Shown here in pieces: positions 1 through 10,218 of a stretch of DNA of 64,000 nucleotides. The notes beneath the pieces are model-generated. The model was not told the origin of the DNA. It searched no databases and saw nothing but the letters and a program-made list of their open reading frames with translations. The first letter of the stretch is position 1. The number at the start of each line of letters is the position of its first letter. This stretch comes from Novosphingobium huizhouense. Lineage in GTDB: Bacteria; Pseudomonadota; Alphaproteobacteria; Sphingomonadales; Sphingomonadaceae. A program made the translations under genes and the position numbers. Where the stretch lies: NCBI RefSeq assembly GCF_020179475.1, contig NZ_JAILXZ010000001.1, positions 496,001 to 560,000 of the forward strand, given 5' to 3'.

Positions 1-2
1 TC

Positions 3-596
<594 letters not shown>

Positions 597-634
597 GCCC
601 CGCGCGTCCGACAGTCCGGTTGGTCGTGAAAGTG

Positions 635-677
635 CAACCCCCGTCGGCAGCCGATGCCGGCGGGGGTTGGCTTTTTC
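635..677 (+). terminator. Rho-independent terminator after hppA
   Basis: A perfect 15-bp stem (635-649 with 655-669) encloses a 5-nt loop and is followed by a run of five T (672-676). It lies 38 bases after the hppA stop. The T run overlaps the stop codon of the convergent DUF1232 gene. On the minus strand there is no T run after the stem, so it looks one-directional. Confidence 0.9.
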
Positions 678-1053
678 AGGAGGACCGCAGGATCGCCCAG
701 GCGCCCCAGGCCACGGCCGCGCACCAGATCGCGATCACCGCCACCAGCCCCGCTTTCGACACCGGCCGCTGCATGGCGCTCGCCCGCGCGCGCAGACGCG
801 CCATGACCGGCGAGGGAATGAGCCGCACCGCCAGCGCGATCCCCAGCGGCACGATCAGCAGATCGTCGAGCAGGCCCAGGACCGGGATGAAGTCGGGGAT
901 GAGATCGACCGGCGACAGCGCATAGGCCGCGACGCCGGCGGCGACCGCCTTGGCCGGCAAGGGCACCTCGGGATCGCGCGCCGCAAGCCACAGCGCCACC
1001 ACATCGCGCTTGAGCGTGCGCGCCCAATCCCGCCATCGCTGCATCCGGGGCAT
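676..1053 (-). CDS. YkvA-like DUF1232 membrane protein
   Basis: A 125-residue protein with the DUF1232 (YkvA) signature ALSPVDLIPDFIPVLGLLDD in its middle, flanked by a basic N-terminus and a hydrophobic C-terminal segment (about residues 103-121) that should be membrane-embedded. The function of this widespread family is not established. The gene is convergent with hppA and divergent from the thioesterase gene, so it is probably a single-gene unit. The family call rests on the signature and the length; nothing suggests a pathway. Confidence 0.85.
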   Translation of the reverse strand: MPRMQRWRDWARTLKRDVVALWLAARDPEVPLPAKAVAAGVAAYALSPVDLIPDFIPVLGLLDDLLIVPLGIALAVRLIPSPVMARLRARASAMQRPVSKAGLVAVIAIWCAAVAWGAWAILRSS

Positions 1054-1143
1054 GCTTCACCCATGCCATTTCTGCCGGAGCGGGACAAATGCCGGCGTGC
1101 AATTGACGTTGACGGTAACGGAAAGAGATTCCATCGCGTTGCA

Positions 1144-2049
1144 ATGAGCAACGAATCCACCGCCACCCCCTCGCCCGAAGAGCTCGTCGCCGACCTGCTC
1201 GATCTTCTCAATGTCGAGGATCGCGGCGGCGACCGCTTCCGCGGCAAGCGCAAGAGGGGCGGTGTCGGACGCGTGTTCGGCGGGCAGGTGATCGGCCAGG
1301 CGCTCGCCTCGGCCGAACTGACCGTGCCGGCGGATCGCCCGGTCCATTCGCTCCACGCTTATTTCGTGCGCGGCGGCAACGAAGACTACGAGATCGACTT
1401 CCGCGTCGAACGCGACCTCGATGGCGGCAGCTTCTCCAACCGCCGCATCGTCGCGAGCCAGCAGGGCCAGACCATCCTCAACATGCTCGCCTCGTTCCAC
1501 AAGCGCGAGGACGGCGCCCACCATGCCCAGCCGATGCCGCAGATCGCCGGCCCCGAAGGCCTCGCCAACGAAGCGACCCTGCGGCGCGAGGCGGCGGTCG
1601 CCGCGGGCCGCACGCCGCGCGGGCCGGCGCGGCCGCGTCCGATCGAACTGCGCCCGCTCGATCCGCTGCACTGGATGCAGGAAGATGCGCGCCCGCCTGT
1701 CTCGAACGTCTGGTTCCGCGCCGCCGCGCCGCTTCCCGACGATCCCAAGATCCACCGCGCCGTCCTCGCCTACGCCAGCGACATGACCTTGCTGTCGACC
1801 TGCGTCCTGCCCCATGCCGAGCTCAGCTGGGCCAAGGGCACGATCATGTCGGCGAGCCTCGACCATGCGATCTGGTTCCACGACGATTTCCGCGCCGACG
1901 AATGGCTGCTCTACACCTGCGAAAGCAACTGGGCAGGCCGCGCGCGCGGCTTCAACAACGGGCGGATCTATACGCAGGACGGGCGGCTGGTCGCCAATGT
2001 CACGCAGGAAGGCCTGATCCGCCCGATCACGCCCAAGCCCAGGGCGTGA
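1144..2049 (+). CDS. tesB: Acyl-CoA thioesterase II
   Basis: A 301-residue TesB-type double-hotdog thioesterase that hydrolyses acyl-CoA to free acid and CoA. The N-terminal hotdog shows VFGGQVIGQALASA and the SLHAYFVRGG strand. The C-terminal hotdog carries the likely catalytic triad: Asp in YASDMTLL, Ser in SASLDHAIWFH and Gln in TQEGLIR. The frame stays open upstream, but the start chosen is the ATG at 1144: the family consensus begins soon after it and the extension is low-complexity. Only a weak AAAGAGA-like sequence precedes it. It is monocistronic, between divergent and convergent neighbours. Confidence 0.93.
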   Translation: MSNESTATPSPEELVADLLDLLNVEDRGGDRFRGKRKRGGVGRVFGGQVIGQALASAELTVPADRPVHSLHAYFVRGGNEDYEIDFRVERDLDGGSFSNRRIVASQQGQTILNMLASFHKREDGAHHAQPMPQIAGPEGLANEATLRREAAVAAGRTPRGPARPRPIELRPLDPLHWMQEDARPPVSNVWFRAAAPLPDDPKIHRAVLAYASDMTLLSTCVLPHAELSWAKGTIMSASLDHAIWFHDDFRADEWLLYTCESNWAGRARGFNNGRIYTQDGRLVANVTQEGLIRPITPKPRA

Positions 2050-2053
2050 CGCC

Positions 2054-2944
2054 TCAGCCCCACAGCTCGGCGCGGTAGCGGGCGAAGCAGCGCGCGCCGC
2101 AGTGCAGGCGGATCAGCGCGCCTTCGGCCATCGCCGTCGCCCGCGCCGGGTCTTCGGCAACCGAAGGGCGGATCGCCTCGCGATTCCAGTCTTCCGAATG
2201 CTTCACGTCGAGCACCGCGTGCAGCGAGAAGTAGCGCCGCTCCTTTTCGGACAGTCCGATCCGGCGCAGGCCCTCGGCGGTGCAGGCCGAGCGGCCGGGG
2301 GCGGTCAGCTCGATCACGCCGAGCGCGCCGACGCTGTGCCAGGCATAGCGCCGGCTGCTCGCCATCGCGGTCATCGCATTGGCGAGGGCCAGGCTCTCCC
2401 AGCACGTGCTCTCGATGGTCGGCTCGAGGTCGAGCGTCTCGACCAGGCCGTTGAGCATCGGGCCGTGCATGCCCTTGACGTTGCCGCGGCCCATCTCGTC
2501 CCAGTAGTTGCGCGCAAGCTCCATCTTGGCCTGCGTCGGCAGCTTGACCTGGGTCATCGCCACGAGATCATCGAAACCCGCCTCGCCGGCCGCTTCCTGT
2601 TCGAGGAACCAGCGAATCTGGTCGCGTTCGGCGTGGTCGGCGATCCACGGAAACAGGGCGTCGCCCTGCCCCGGCCCGTTCTCCAGCAGGCCTTCGAACC
2701 AGGCGATGAAACCATCGGGATCGGTCGGAACCTGCGAAGCTTCGCGCACGACCTGCGCGCGCAACTCCTCCATGAACGCGCCTTCGAGGCGCAGCATGAT
2801 GTGGTCGAGGTGAAGGCGATCCGCCCAGTTCTCGGACGGCATCGAAGGGGCAAGGCGCACGCGGTTCCAGTGCGCCAATCGTCGCTGGAAGGCGTCGTTG
2901 AGGAATTGCGACCGCGGGGCGATCGCATCGGGAAGGCTGGCCAT
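2054..2944 (-). CDS. Haem-oxygenase-fold, iron-containing redox enzyme family protein
   Basis: A 296-residue, mostly helical protein that resembles the Haem_oxygenase_2 / haem-oxygenase-like diiron oxidase group. Candidate metal ligands are visible in helix-like contexts: Glu in LRLEGAFMEEL, Asp/Glu and His in ARNYWDEMGRGNVKGMHGPM, and Asp/His in VLDVKHSEDW. Members of the group include N-oxygenases and C-C bond cleaving enzymes, usually on amino acids or fatty acids, but many are unassigned. No substrate gene neighbour is present: it lies tail to tail with tesB. The family call is fairly secure; the reaction is unknown. Confidence 0.72.
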   Translation of the reverse strand: MASLPDAIAPRSQFLNDAFQRRLAHWNRVRLAPSMPSENWADRLHLDHIMLRLEGAFMEELRAQVVREASQVPTDPDGFIAWFEGLLENGPGQGDALFPWIADHAERDQIRWFLEQEAAGEAGFDDLVAMTQVKLPTQAKMELARNYWDEMGRGNVKGMHGPMLNGLVETLDLEPTIESTCWESLALANAMTAMASSRRYAWHSVGALGVIELTAPGRSACTAEGLRRIGLSEKERRYFSLHAVLDVKHSEDWNREAIRPSVAEDPARATAMAEGALIRLHCGARCFARYRAELWG

Positions 2945-3037
2945 TCAGTAAATCCGATCTGCGTTAAGCTCTTGGCTTAAAGAACCGGCCGATCACCGGG
3001 CGGTTCCTGTCGCAGGGCGGCACGGGCGCAGGCAGGG

Positions 3038-3517
3038 TCAGCGTCCGGTGGTGCAGATCAGCTCGCGCAGGATCGGGGCGGAGACCATCGCTTCGGCGAC
3101 CGCGGGCAGCGCCCGCAGGTCGGCCGCGGGGTTCGACAAGGTCGCCGCCACGGTGCGGAACATCGCGCATTTCTGCGGATCGGTGGCCCCGCCGCCGTAG
3201 CGGTTGGCCACTTGCGTCATGTAGCGATCGTAGCCCGTGCCGCGCTCGGCTCCGAACAGCTGCTGCACCGCCGCGTGGGCGCTGGTGAAGCGTGCCCCGT
3301 TCGCGGCGACCATGCCTTCGTAGACCGGCCGCAGGTCGACGCCGGCGCGCGCGCAGCGCAGCGAGACCGCCATCATCAGCGTTTCGAACTCGACCAGCCG
3401 GCCCGACCGGACCAGCTCGCCCGCACGCGCGTCGGCCAGGCACGACTGTGCGCTCGCGGTTTGCGCGCCGGCCAGCGCGGCGAGGGCGACGAGGCCCAGC
3501 CAGGGTCCGACGCGCAT
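3038..3517 (-). CDS. Exported hypothetical protein
   Basis: A 159-residue protein beginning MRVGPWLGLVALAALAGAQTA, a typical Sec signal peptide with likely cleavage after ASA, followed by a mostly helical soluble region containing four cysteines that could form disulfides in the periplasm. The start is placed at 3517 because a GGGAG ribosome site lies 9 bases upstream and the codon directly follows the TGA of the upstream gene; a start 7 codons earlier is possible but poorly placed. I do not recognise the family. It is translationally coupled to the exported protein at 3520-4488, so the two probably act together. Confidence 0.7.
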   Translation of the reverse strand: MRVGPWLGLVALAALAGAQTASAQSCLADARAGELVRSGRLVEFETLMMAVSLRCARAGVDLRPVYEGMVAANGARFTSAHAAVQQLFGAERGTGYDRYMTQVANRYGGGATDPQKCAMFRTVAATLSNPAADLRALPAVAEAMVSAPILRELICTTGR

Positions 3518-3519
3518 CG

Positions 3520-4488
3520 TCACTTGCTCCCGCCGCACGGTGCGATCGGAACCGCCATCAGTTCGTCGAACGCCCTGACCAGCGCGGCCTGCTGCGAGAA
3601 CGTCGTCGCGGCCTCGGCCTGATAGGCGCGCGCTTCGGCGGCGAGCGCGTTCATCGCCTCGGTATCGTGGCCGAGGTCGTAGCCGTCGTAGATGCCCTGC
3701 AAGGTCTTGAGGTAGGCGACCGCGGCATCGTTGTTGCGCTTGGCCGCATCCACCGCCGGGCGGTAGATGCTGTCGTGGAACAGGTTGCGCGCCTCGGCCG
3801 AACAGAAGCTCGACGGCAGCGCGACATCGGGCACGCTGGCCATGTGCGGGCGCGGCGGCAGGCCATGGCGGTCCGACACCGGCGAGACCGCGGCGACCGC
3901 CGCGGGCAAGGCGGCCGGCGCGCCCGTTCCGGCTGCGCCGATCCCCGGCGCGGGCGTCTCCTGCGTGCGGGCGAGCTCGGCCAGCATCTGCCCCAGCGCC
4001 GCGCTCGCACCCGCCGCGGCGACCGGCGACATCCCAGGGCGTCCGGGAAGCCCGAGCGGCGCCGCCATCGCCAGCGCCGGCCCGCTGCTCGCGGTGGCGG
4101 CGGGCGCGGGCGCCGCTTCCCCGGAAACCGGAACCGGGAGCGGAGCCGGAGCCGCGAGCGGAGCAGCAGCCGGCAGGGACGTCGCCGCAGGGGTCGCAGC
4201 CACCGCAGGCACCGCAGCCACCGCCGGCATCGCCGGAGCCGCAGCGGGCGCGCCGGCGCGGCGCAGCGCGACCAGCTTCGCCCGCGCCAGCGCGGCGAAC
4301 GTCCCTTGCGGATACTGCTGCAGATAGGCGTCGTAGAGCCCGGCATCCTCGCTCGCCCCGATCGACTGCCAGAAGGCGAGCTCGAAGGCGGTGCCGACCC
4401 CGTTGCCGCTATCCGCCAACGCCGACGGCGCCTGCGCCGCCAGCAACATCGCCAGGGCGCTCGCCCCGACCCAACCCCGCTTTGCCAT
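3520..4488 (-). CDS. Exported protein with Ala/Pro-rich linker
   Basis: A 322-residue protein starting MAKRGWVGASALAMLLAAQA, a Sec signal peptide ending in SALA. After it comes a segment FELAFWQSIGASEDAGLYDA...YPQGTFAALARAKL, a short helical repeat known from alphaproteobacterial caspase-like and Sel1-type proteins, but here there is no caspase domain. An Ala/Pro-rich low-complexity linker of about 130 residues follows, then a compact C-terminal helical domain with two Cys. The start was chosen for the signal peptide and an upstream GGGACGGG. It overlaps the next exported gene's ribosome site. Function unknown; a periplasmic scaffold or binding role is a guess. Confidence 0.72.
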   Translation of the reverse strand: MAKRGWVGASALAMLLAAQAPSALADSGNGVGTAFELAFWQSIGASEDAGLYDAYLQQYPQGTFAALARAKLVALRRAGAPAAAPAMPAVAAVPAVAATPAATSLPAAAPLAAPAPLPVPVSGEAAPAPAATASSGPALAMAAPLGLPGRPGMSPVAAAGASAALGQMLAELARTQETPAPGIGAAGTGAPAALPAAVAAVSPVSDRHGLPPRPHMASVPDVALPSSFCSAEARNLFHDSIYRPAVDAAKRNNDAAVAYLKTLQGIYDGYDLGHDTEAMNALAAEARAYQAEAATTFSQQAALVRAFDELMAVPIAPCGGSK

Positions 4489-4648
4489 CGAACCCGTCCC
4501 GTCGCTAAGGCAAGTCCCTGGACTTGCCCGTGTCTTCCTCAGCACGGAGACATTCGTTCAGCGACCTCGCCATGGCTTCAACAAGCGGGGTTAAGTCGGC
4601 GCTAACCGTAATCTTGCTTAGTGTGCCCGAGTGGCGAGGGGGCGGCGG

Positions 4649-6592
4649 TCAGCCGCCCGGGTGATAGAAGTCGTAGACCGCCTGCGCCACCGCGGCGCTC
4701 ACGCCCGGCGCGCGCTGCAGGTCTTCGAGGCTCGCCGCGCGGACCTTGCCCGCCGTGCCGAAATGCAGCAGCAGCGCCCGCTTGCGCGCCGGGCCGATGC
4801 CCGGGATCTCGTCGAGCGGGCTCGCCGTGATCGCGCGGCTGCGCTTCTCGCGGTGCGCGCCGATGGCGAAGCGGTGGACCTCGTCGCGCAGCCGCTGGAG
4901 GTGGAACAGCACCGGCGAATTGACCGGCAGCATCTTCTCGCGCCCGTCGGGAAAATGGAACACCTCGCGCCCCTCGCGGCCGTGGTGCGGCCCCTTGGCG
5001 ATCGCGATCAGCGGCACGTCCTCTACCCCCAGTTCCTCGAGCGCCGCCTTGACTGCGCTCATCTGGCCCTTGCCGCCGTCGATCAGCACGAGGTCGGGCC
5101 ACATCCCGTTCTCGCGGTCGGGGTCCTCCTCCTGCGCGCGGGCGAAGCGGCGGCGCATCACCTCGCGCATCATCCCGAAATCGTCGTTGGTCTGCGCCGA
5201 CCTGATGTTCCACTTGCGGTACTGGCCCTTGAGGAACCCCTCGGGCCCAGCAACGACCATCGCGCCCAGCGCATTGGCGCCCTGGACGTGGCTGTTGTCG
5301 TAGATCTCGATCCGCTGCGGCACCTCCGACAGCTCGAGGAACTCGGCCATCTCGCGGTTGACCCGCGCCTTGGTGCCGCTTTCGGCCATGCGCCGCTCGA
5401 GCGCCTCGACCGCGTTGCGGCTCGCCTGATCCATCAGCCGCCGCCGGTCGCCGCGCTGCGGCACCGATATCTCGACCTTGCCGCCCGCGGGCCCGGACAG
5501 CGCCTCGGCCAGCAGCTCGCCTTCGGGCAGGTCGCGATCGACCAGGATCAGCCGCGGCGGCGGCACTTCCTCGTAGAACTGCGCGAGGAACGCGGTCAGC
5601 ACCTCGTCCTCCCCCAGCCCCTCGGTATGGCTGGGGAAGAACGCACGGTGGCCCCAGTTCTGCCCCCCCCGGATGAAGAACGCCTGGATGCCGATCTGCC
5701 CGCCCTTGCAGGCGAGCGCGAAGACATCGGCATTGCCCACGCCTTCGGCGTTGATCGCCTGGCTGCCCTGGATGAACGTCGCCGCGCGCAGCCGGTCGCG
5801 CAGCATCGCCGCGCGCTCGAAGTCGAGCGCTTCGGCGGCCTGCGCCATCTGCGCCTCGATCTCCTTCTGCACCGCGCCAGACTTGCCGCCAAGGAAGTCC
5901 TTGGCCTGGCGCACCAGCTCGGCATAGCTCGCCTCGTCGACGCGGCCGACGCACGGCGCGCTGCAACGCTTGATCTGGTAGAGCAGGCAGGGCCGGTCGC
6001 GCCGCGCCATGAAGCCGTCGTTGCAGCTGCGCAGCAGGAACAGCTTCTGCAACGCGTTGATCGTGGTGTTGACGCTGCCCGCGCTGGCGAAGGGACCGTA
6101 ATAATTGCCCTTCGCCCGCCGCGCGCCGCGGTGCTTCTGGATGCGCGGAAAGGCGTGATCGGCGCGCAGCAGGATGAACGGGAACGATTTGTCGTCGCGC
6201 AGCAGCACGTTGTACGGCGGGCGGTAGCGCTTGATCAGCTGCGCCTCGAGCAGCAGCGCCTCGGCTTCCGAATTGGTCGTCACGATCGTCATGCTGCGCG
6301 TCTGGCTGACCATCCGCCGCAGCCGGTTCGACAGCCGGTCGACCTGGGTATAGTTCGCCACCCGGTTCTTCAGCGCCCGCGCCTTGCCGACATAGAGCAC
6401 GTCGCCGTGCGCATCCTGCATCCGGTAGACGCCGGGCTTGGGCTTGAGCGTCTGCACCACTTCGCGAATCGCGGCGACGCCCGCCTCGATGTCGGGCTGG
6501 TCGGCGCCGCGCACGGCATGGGTCGCCTTGTCCTCGTTGAAGCGCTCGGCGGCGTTGGGGGTGGCAGGGGTTCCGGCAGGGGTGCGCGACAT
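4649..6592 (-). CDS. uvrC: UvrABC excinuclease subunit C
   Basis: A 647-residue UvrC, which makes both incisions around bulky DNA lesions in nucleotide excision repair. The domains are in the normal order: an N-terminal GIY-YIG nuclease (GVYRMQ...LYVGKA, residues 54-70), the four-Cys region CLLYQIKRCSAPCVG, the UVR motif EALDFERAAMLRDRL that binds UvrB, the C-terminal RNase H-like nuclease (IEIYDNSHVQGANALGAMVV; DLVLIDGGKGQ) and tandem helix-hairpin-helix motifs (IPGIGPARKRAL). The N-terminal 30 residues are a Pro/Thr-rich extension. Length is normal for the family. It stands alone, divergent from the PilZ gene with a 37-bp gap. Confidence 0.97.
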   Translation of the reverse strand: MSRTPAGTPATPNAAERFNEDKATHAVRGADQPDIEAGVAAIREVVQTLKPKPGVYRMQDAHGDVLYVGKARALKNRVANYTQVDRLSNRLRRMVSQTRSMTIVTTNSEAEALLLEAQLIKRYRPPYNVLLRDDKSFPFILLRADHAFPRIQKHRGARRAKGNYYGPFASAGSVNTTINALQKLFLLRSCNDGFMARRDRPCLLYQIKRCSAPCVGRVDEASYAELVRQAKDFLGGKSGAVQKEIEAQMAQAAEALDFERAAMLRDRLRAATFIQGSQAINAEGVGNADVFALACKGGQIGIQAFFIRGGQNWGHRAFFPSHTEGLGEDEVLTAFLAQFYEEVPPPRLILVDRDLPEGELLAEALSGPAGGKVEISVPQRGDRRRLMDQASRNAVEALERRMAESGTKARVNREMAEFLELSEVPQRIEIYDNSHVQGANALGAMVVAGPEGFLKGQYRKWNIRSAQTNDDFGMMREVMRRRFARAQEEDPDRENGMWPDLVLIDGGKGQMSAVKAALEELGVEDVPLIAIAKGPHHGREGREVFHFPDGREKMLPVNSPVLFHLQRLRDEVHRFAIGAHREKRSRAITASPLDEIPGIGPARKRALLLHFGTAGKVRAASLEDLQRAPGVSAAVAQAVYDFYHPGG

Positions 6593-6629
6593 GCGCCCGA
6601 AATAGGAGCTGGACCCGCGTTACGCAAAC

Positions 6630-7085
6630 ATGCGGATGCCCTTGCAATCCCTCGCGAAAGCACCTTCGCCCCACGGGTCGGGGGTGTCCGCTCCGTTCGA
6701 TCCGCCCCTCTCGCAGCAGTCCCCGGCATCGGCCGGACGCCGCGCCGATTCGCGCCTGCGGCTGGGAGCCGGCCTGCCCTGCCGCCTGGTCCTGCTGAGC
6801 GGCACCATGCCCGGCCGGGTGGAGGACATTTCCGCCACCGGCGCGCGGATCGGCATCGGCCAGATCGTCGCGATCGGCGCCGAAGGCGTGCTCGAGGTCA
6901 ACGGCGTCGAAGTCTTCGGCGAAGTCGTCTGGTGCCGCTCGGGGCGGGTCGGCTTCCACTTCGAGGAAAAGCTCGCGCTCGAGCACCTCGTCCGCCTGCG
7001 CCACTTCTCCGACGGCTTTTCCGAGCACGAGCGCCAGCGCCGCGAACGCATCGCCCACGATTTCGTCAACGGCCGCCGGGTCTGA
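6630..7085 (+). CDS. PilZ-domain protein
   Basis: A 151-residue protein with one PilZ domain in the middle. The arginine motif RRADSR (about residues 37-42) and the DISATGAR block (about 66-73) correspond to the RxxxR and (D/N)xSxxG motifs that bind cyclic di-GMP, so binding is plausible. The first 35 residues are Pro/Ser-rich and probably disordered. A second ATG two codons downstream is an alternative start. It is a single-domain protein without an output module, so it may act as an adaptor; the target cannot be read from the neighbours (uvrC and a TonB receptor). Confidence 0.82.
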   Translation: MRMPLQSLAKAPSPHGSGVSAPFDPPLSQQSPASAGRRADSRLRLGAGLPCRLVLLSGTMPGRVEDISATGARIGIGQIVAIGAEGVLEVNGVEVFGEVVWCRSGRVGFHFEEKLALEHLVRLRHFSDGFSEHERQRRERIAHDFVNGRRV

Positions 7086-7106
7086 CGACCCGAGCTGCGC
7101 CGTCGC

Positions 7107-9713
7107 TCAGAACTGCTTGCGGAACTCCAGCTTGATCACGCGGCCCGCCGGGTCGATGTAGCCCGGCTGGTAGCGCAGCGGCACCTCGCCATTGCCGTCG
7201 GTCACCCGCTGCTGCGCGTCGAACAGGTTGTCGATCCCCAGCGAAAGCCGCGCGCCCTTGAAGAACGGGCTCTTGTCGGCAAGCCCCGGAATCCGCCCGA
7301 GGTCCGCGAACAGGCGCGCATTGAACGTCGCGATCGCCGCGAAGTCGAGCCGGCTCGATCCCGGCGCGCCGCTCGCGTCGACATGGGTGCCGCCGGTATA
7401 GGTGCCGTTCACCCGCAGCCCGAAGCCGCGATAGAAGCCGCCGCCTTCAAGCTGGAGCGAATGGCGCGCCACCCCGCTGCCCGAAACGGCATCGCCGTCG
7501 AGCAGGTTCAGCACCTGCCCGCCCTCGACGATCTGCACCGTGTTGGTGAACTGGATCGTGTGAGTAAGCGAGAGGTTCCAGCGCCCGCGCCCGTCGCCAC
7601 CACCGCCCGGCCCCCCGCCCGGCCCGCCGCGCATCCGGCCGAAGCCTCCGCCCGGTCCTCCCGGCGGCGGACCGCCTGCGCCCATTCCCGGCGGCCCTCC
7701 CCCCGGCGGCGGACCGCCCATGCCGCCCATCATCCCGCGAAAGCCGCCGCGCCGCTGCGCCATTGTCGGATCAGGCTTGCCGAAGCTGCCGCCAAGGTTG
7801 ATCCCCCAGCGCAGCCGGCTCGACTTCTCCTCGGCGAAGGTCACCGGGCTCTGGTCGACCGAGACGATCCGCCCGTCCGCGCCGCGCACCACCCGCCCCG
7901 GGAACGCCGCCTCGACCTCCGGGGTCAGCAGCGGGAAGGCGTTGGTCGTGTCGGTCGAACGGTTGCGGAAATACTCGACGATCAGCGAGGAGTTCTTGAG
8001 GAACGGCAGCGTCCAGTTGGCCGCCAGCTTGATGTCGTGCTGGCGCTCCTTCCTGAGGTTCGGGTTGCCGCCGCTGATCACGTTCGCCAGCACCGTCTCG
8101 CCGCGGGTGAAGTCGTAGACCGCCACGCCCTGCGTCAGCGTCGTCGGCGCGCCGAGGTCCGACAGCCCCGGCGCGGCCTGCGTCGCGATAAAGCTCGCCG
8201 ACAGGCTCAGCGTCTCGGTCGGCCCCCAGGTCAGCCCCGCGCCATAGTTGGTCAGGCTGCCGAAGTCGGACAGGGTGTGCACCTCGCCGTTGAGGTTGAG
8301 CGAGAGGTCCCCGATCGCGGCCCCGAAGTTCTCGCGCCGGCTGGTGATCGGCAGGTCGAGGCTGAAGCCGCCCTGCGCATCGCCGCGCGTCAGCCGCGTC
8401 TCGCCCGACAGCGTGCGCGTGTCGCTCGAACGGATGCCCGAATAGGCATAGCCCGCCTTGACCGTCAGCGAGGCCTCGCCGCCCGGCAGGCGCAGCGGCT
8501 GGCCCGACAGCGTCGCCAGCGTGGTCGCGCTGTTGGTCACGCTGCGCGCCCGGTCGCGGCCCACGCCGATCACGGCATCGCCGGGAATCGGTCCGTCCGC
8601 ACCGAACGCGCCGCCGTCGACCAGCGCCTGAAGCCCCGACAGGTCGGCGCGGTTGTCGATCCGGCTGTCGCTCACGACATGGCTGCCGTCCGCGGTCGCC
8701 GACAGCTGCCACGCGCCCAGCGGCTTGTTGAGGCCCGCCCCCAGCGACACCGTCGTCGTCTGCCGCCGCGTGGTCAGCGCTTCGGGATCGAGTACCGAGC
8801 GGGCATAGGTCGTGCCGCTTGCGGGATCGGTCAAAGTGACGGTGTTCAACCCGTTGAGGCTCCTGGCGTCGTCGCGCTGGACCAGCGCGTTGAGCGTCAG
8901 CCCCGCCCCGCCGCCGAGCGGCTTGGCCCAGGTGCCGTTGAGCTGCGTGCTGGTCGTGTCCGACAGCAGCGTGCGATAGTCCGCCGGATCGGGGTCGCCC
9001 GCCACCGTGGCGCCCGCCGCAGGGGTCTGCGCGATGTTCCGCTCCGCTTCGGTCAGCGCGCTGCGCTTCTCGAAGCTGCCGGTCAGGTTGAGCCGCGCGC
9101 CCTTGTCGATCCGCGCGAGGGTGACCTCCTGCTTGGCGTCGACATACCCCCCGCGCGCCGGCAGGTTGAGGTCGCTCTCGCTGCCGAAGCTCCTGAAATT
9201 GTCCTTGAGGATGAAGTTCACCACCCGCTGGTCGGGGCGATAGCCGAACTTGAGCGCGACTTCCTCGGGCAGCACCTCCACCCGGCGGATCGCTTCGGGC
9301 GGAAGCCCGCGCATCTCGCGGAAGCTCGAAATGCGCATGCCGTTGAGCAGGATCACCGGCGCGCCGTCGCCACGGCCGCGGCCCGATCCGGTCTGCGGCG
9401 CGAGCGCGGCGAGCAATTCCTGGATCGAGCCCGCGCCGTACGAGGCGATGGCCTCCTCGTCGAGCGTCACCAGCGGCGGCTGCGCAGCCGAGACCTGGCC
9501 CTTGAGCCGCGTCGCCACCACCAGGATCTCGCCCGCATCGTCGATGCCGTCGCCATCGCTGTCGACCGGGATGGTCTCGCCGTTGACCGAGTTCGGCGCC
9601 TCGGGGTCCTGCGGTCCGGGTGCGCCCGGCGCCTGCTCGGCCGCCATGAGCGGTCCCGCCCCGGCGAGCGCGGCGGGCAGGGTCAGCATGGTCGAAAGAA
9701 GGAATCTGGTCAT
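7107..9713 (-). CDS. TonB-dependent receptor-like outer-membrane protein with Gly/Pro-rich insert
   Basis: An 868-residue outer-membrane protein. Signal peptide [20 protein letters not shown] ends near residue 25; the start at 9713 fits this better than the in-frame codon 24 residues earlier. [10 protein letters not shown] segment resembles a calcium-binding type-3 repeat, then comes a plug domain ([36 protein letters not shown]) and a long beta-barrel ending LEFRKQF, with the C-terminal Phe expected for BAM recognition. An unusual Gly/Pro/Met-rich tract (about 7593-7760) sits in the barrel between strands, presumably as a large loop. Substrate unknown. No partner transporter is adjacent. Confidence 0.85.
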   Translation of the reverse strand: MTRFLLSTMLTLPAALAGAGPLMAAEQAPGAPGPQDPEAPNSVNGETIPVDSDGDGIDDAGEILVVATRLKGQVSAAQPPLVTLDEEAIASYGAGSIQELLAALAPQTGSGRGRGDGAPVILLNGMRISSFREMRGLPPEAIRRVEVLPEEVALKFGYRPDQRVVNFILKDNFRSFGSESDLNLPARGGYVDAKQEVTLARIDKGARLNLTGSFEKRSALTEAERNIAQTPAAGATVAGDPDPADYRTLLSDTTSTQLNGTWAKPLGGGAGLTLNALVQRDDARSLNGLNTVTLTDPASGTTYARSVLDPEALTTRRQTTTVSLGAGLNKPLGAWQLSATADGSHVVSDSRIDNRADLSGLQALVDGGAFGADGPIPGDAVIGVGRDRARSVTNSATTLATLSGQPLRLPGGEASLTVKAGYAYSGIRSSDTRTLSGETRLTRGDAQGGFSLDLPITSRRENFGAAIGDLSLNLNGEVHTLSDFGSLTNYGAGLTWGPTETLSLSASFIATQAAPGLSDLGAPTTLTQGVAVYDFTRGETVLANVISGGNPNLRKERQHDIKLAANWTLPFLKNSSLIVEYFRNRSTDTTNAFPLLTPEVEAAFPGRVVRGADGRIVSVDQSPVTFAEEKSSRLRWGINLGGSFGKPDPTMAQRRGGFRGMMGGMGGPPPGGGPPGMGAGGPPPGGPGGGFGRMRGGPGGGPGGGGDGRGRWNLSLTHTIQFTNTVQIVEGGQVLNLLDGDAVSGSGVARHSLQLEGGGFYRGFGLRVNGTYTGGTHVDASGAPGSSRLDFAAIATFNARLFADLGRIPGLADKSPFFKGARLSLGIDNLFDAQQRVTDGNGEVPLRYQPGYIDPAGRVIKLEFRKQF

Positions 9714-9964
9714 CGCTCTGCTTCGAAAGGGATCGGGGATCGGGGCAACAACCGTCGTGCTGCCGTCGTGGTCCCGGCGAGACAACGCGCGTTTGGTATC
9801 ATTTTGTCGCGCCGCAGCATGGATCCGCGCTGAAACGCCCGGTCTTTTCTTTTGCTCCGGCGGGCGCTATGCGCGCGGCGCGCGGTCGCTTGTCCATGCC
9901 AGGTGTCCGTTTCAAGGCAACGACTTCAAGGCAGGCATCCAGCGAAAGGCGCCCGTTTCCGCCC

Positions 9965-10213
9965 ATGGCGAAAGAAGAACTCCTCGAAATGCGCGGCACG
10001 GTGGTCGAACTGCTGCCCAACGCAATGTTCCGCGTGAAGCTCGAGAACGACCACGAGATCCTCGGCCACACCGCCGGCAAGATGCGCAAGAACCGCATCC
10101 GCGTGCTGGTCGGCGACGAAGTCCTGGTCGAACTGACCCCCTACGACCTGACCAAGGGGCGGATCACCTACCGCTTCATGCCAGGGCGCGGCGGCCCCGG
10201 CGGGTTCTCGTAA
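9965..10213 (+). CDS. infA: Translation initiation factor IF-1
   Basis: An 82-residue S1/OB-fold protein beginning [20 protein letters not shown] and containing [20 protein letters not shown], which is diagnostic for IF-1; the factor binds the 30S A site and assists IF-2 and IF-3. The C-terminus has a short Gly/Arg extension (GRGGPGGFS) often seen in alphaproteobacteria. The frame continues upstream, but the ATG at 9965 gives the universal N-terminus. It heads a compact plus-strand run with maf (5-bp gap), an RNase E/G-like gene and yacG. The 251 bp upstream presumably hold the promoter, but I could not pick out a convincing one. Confidence 0.97.
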   Translation: MAKEELLEMRGTVVELLPNAMFRVKLENDHEILGHTAGKMRKNRIRVLVGDEVLVELTPYDLTKGRITYRFMPGRGGPGGFS

Positions 10214-10218
10214 GGCGC

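Noticed and set aside
4602..7135. Long frames on both strands over uvrC (up to 834 codons)
   Set aside because: They show low-complexity, charged composition and no family motifs; uvrC in its own frame explains the region.
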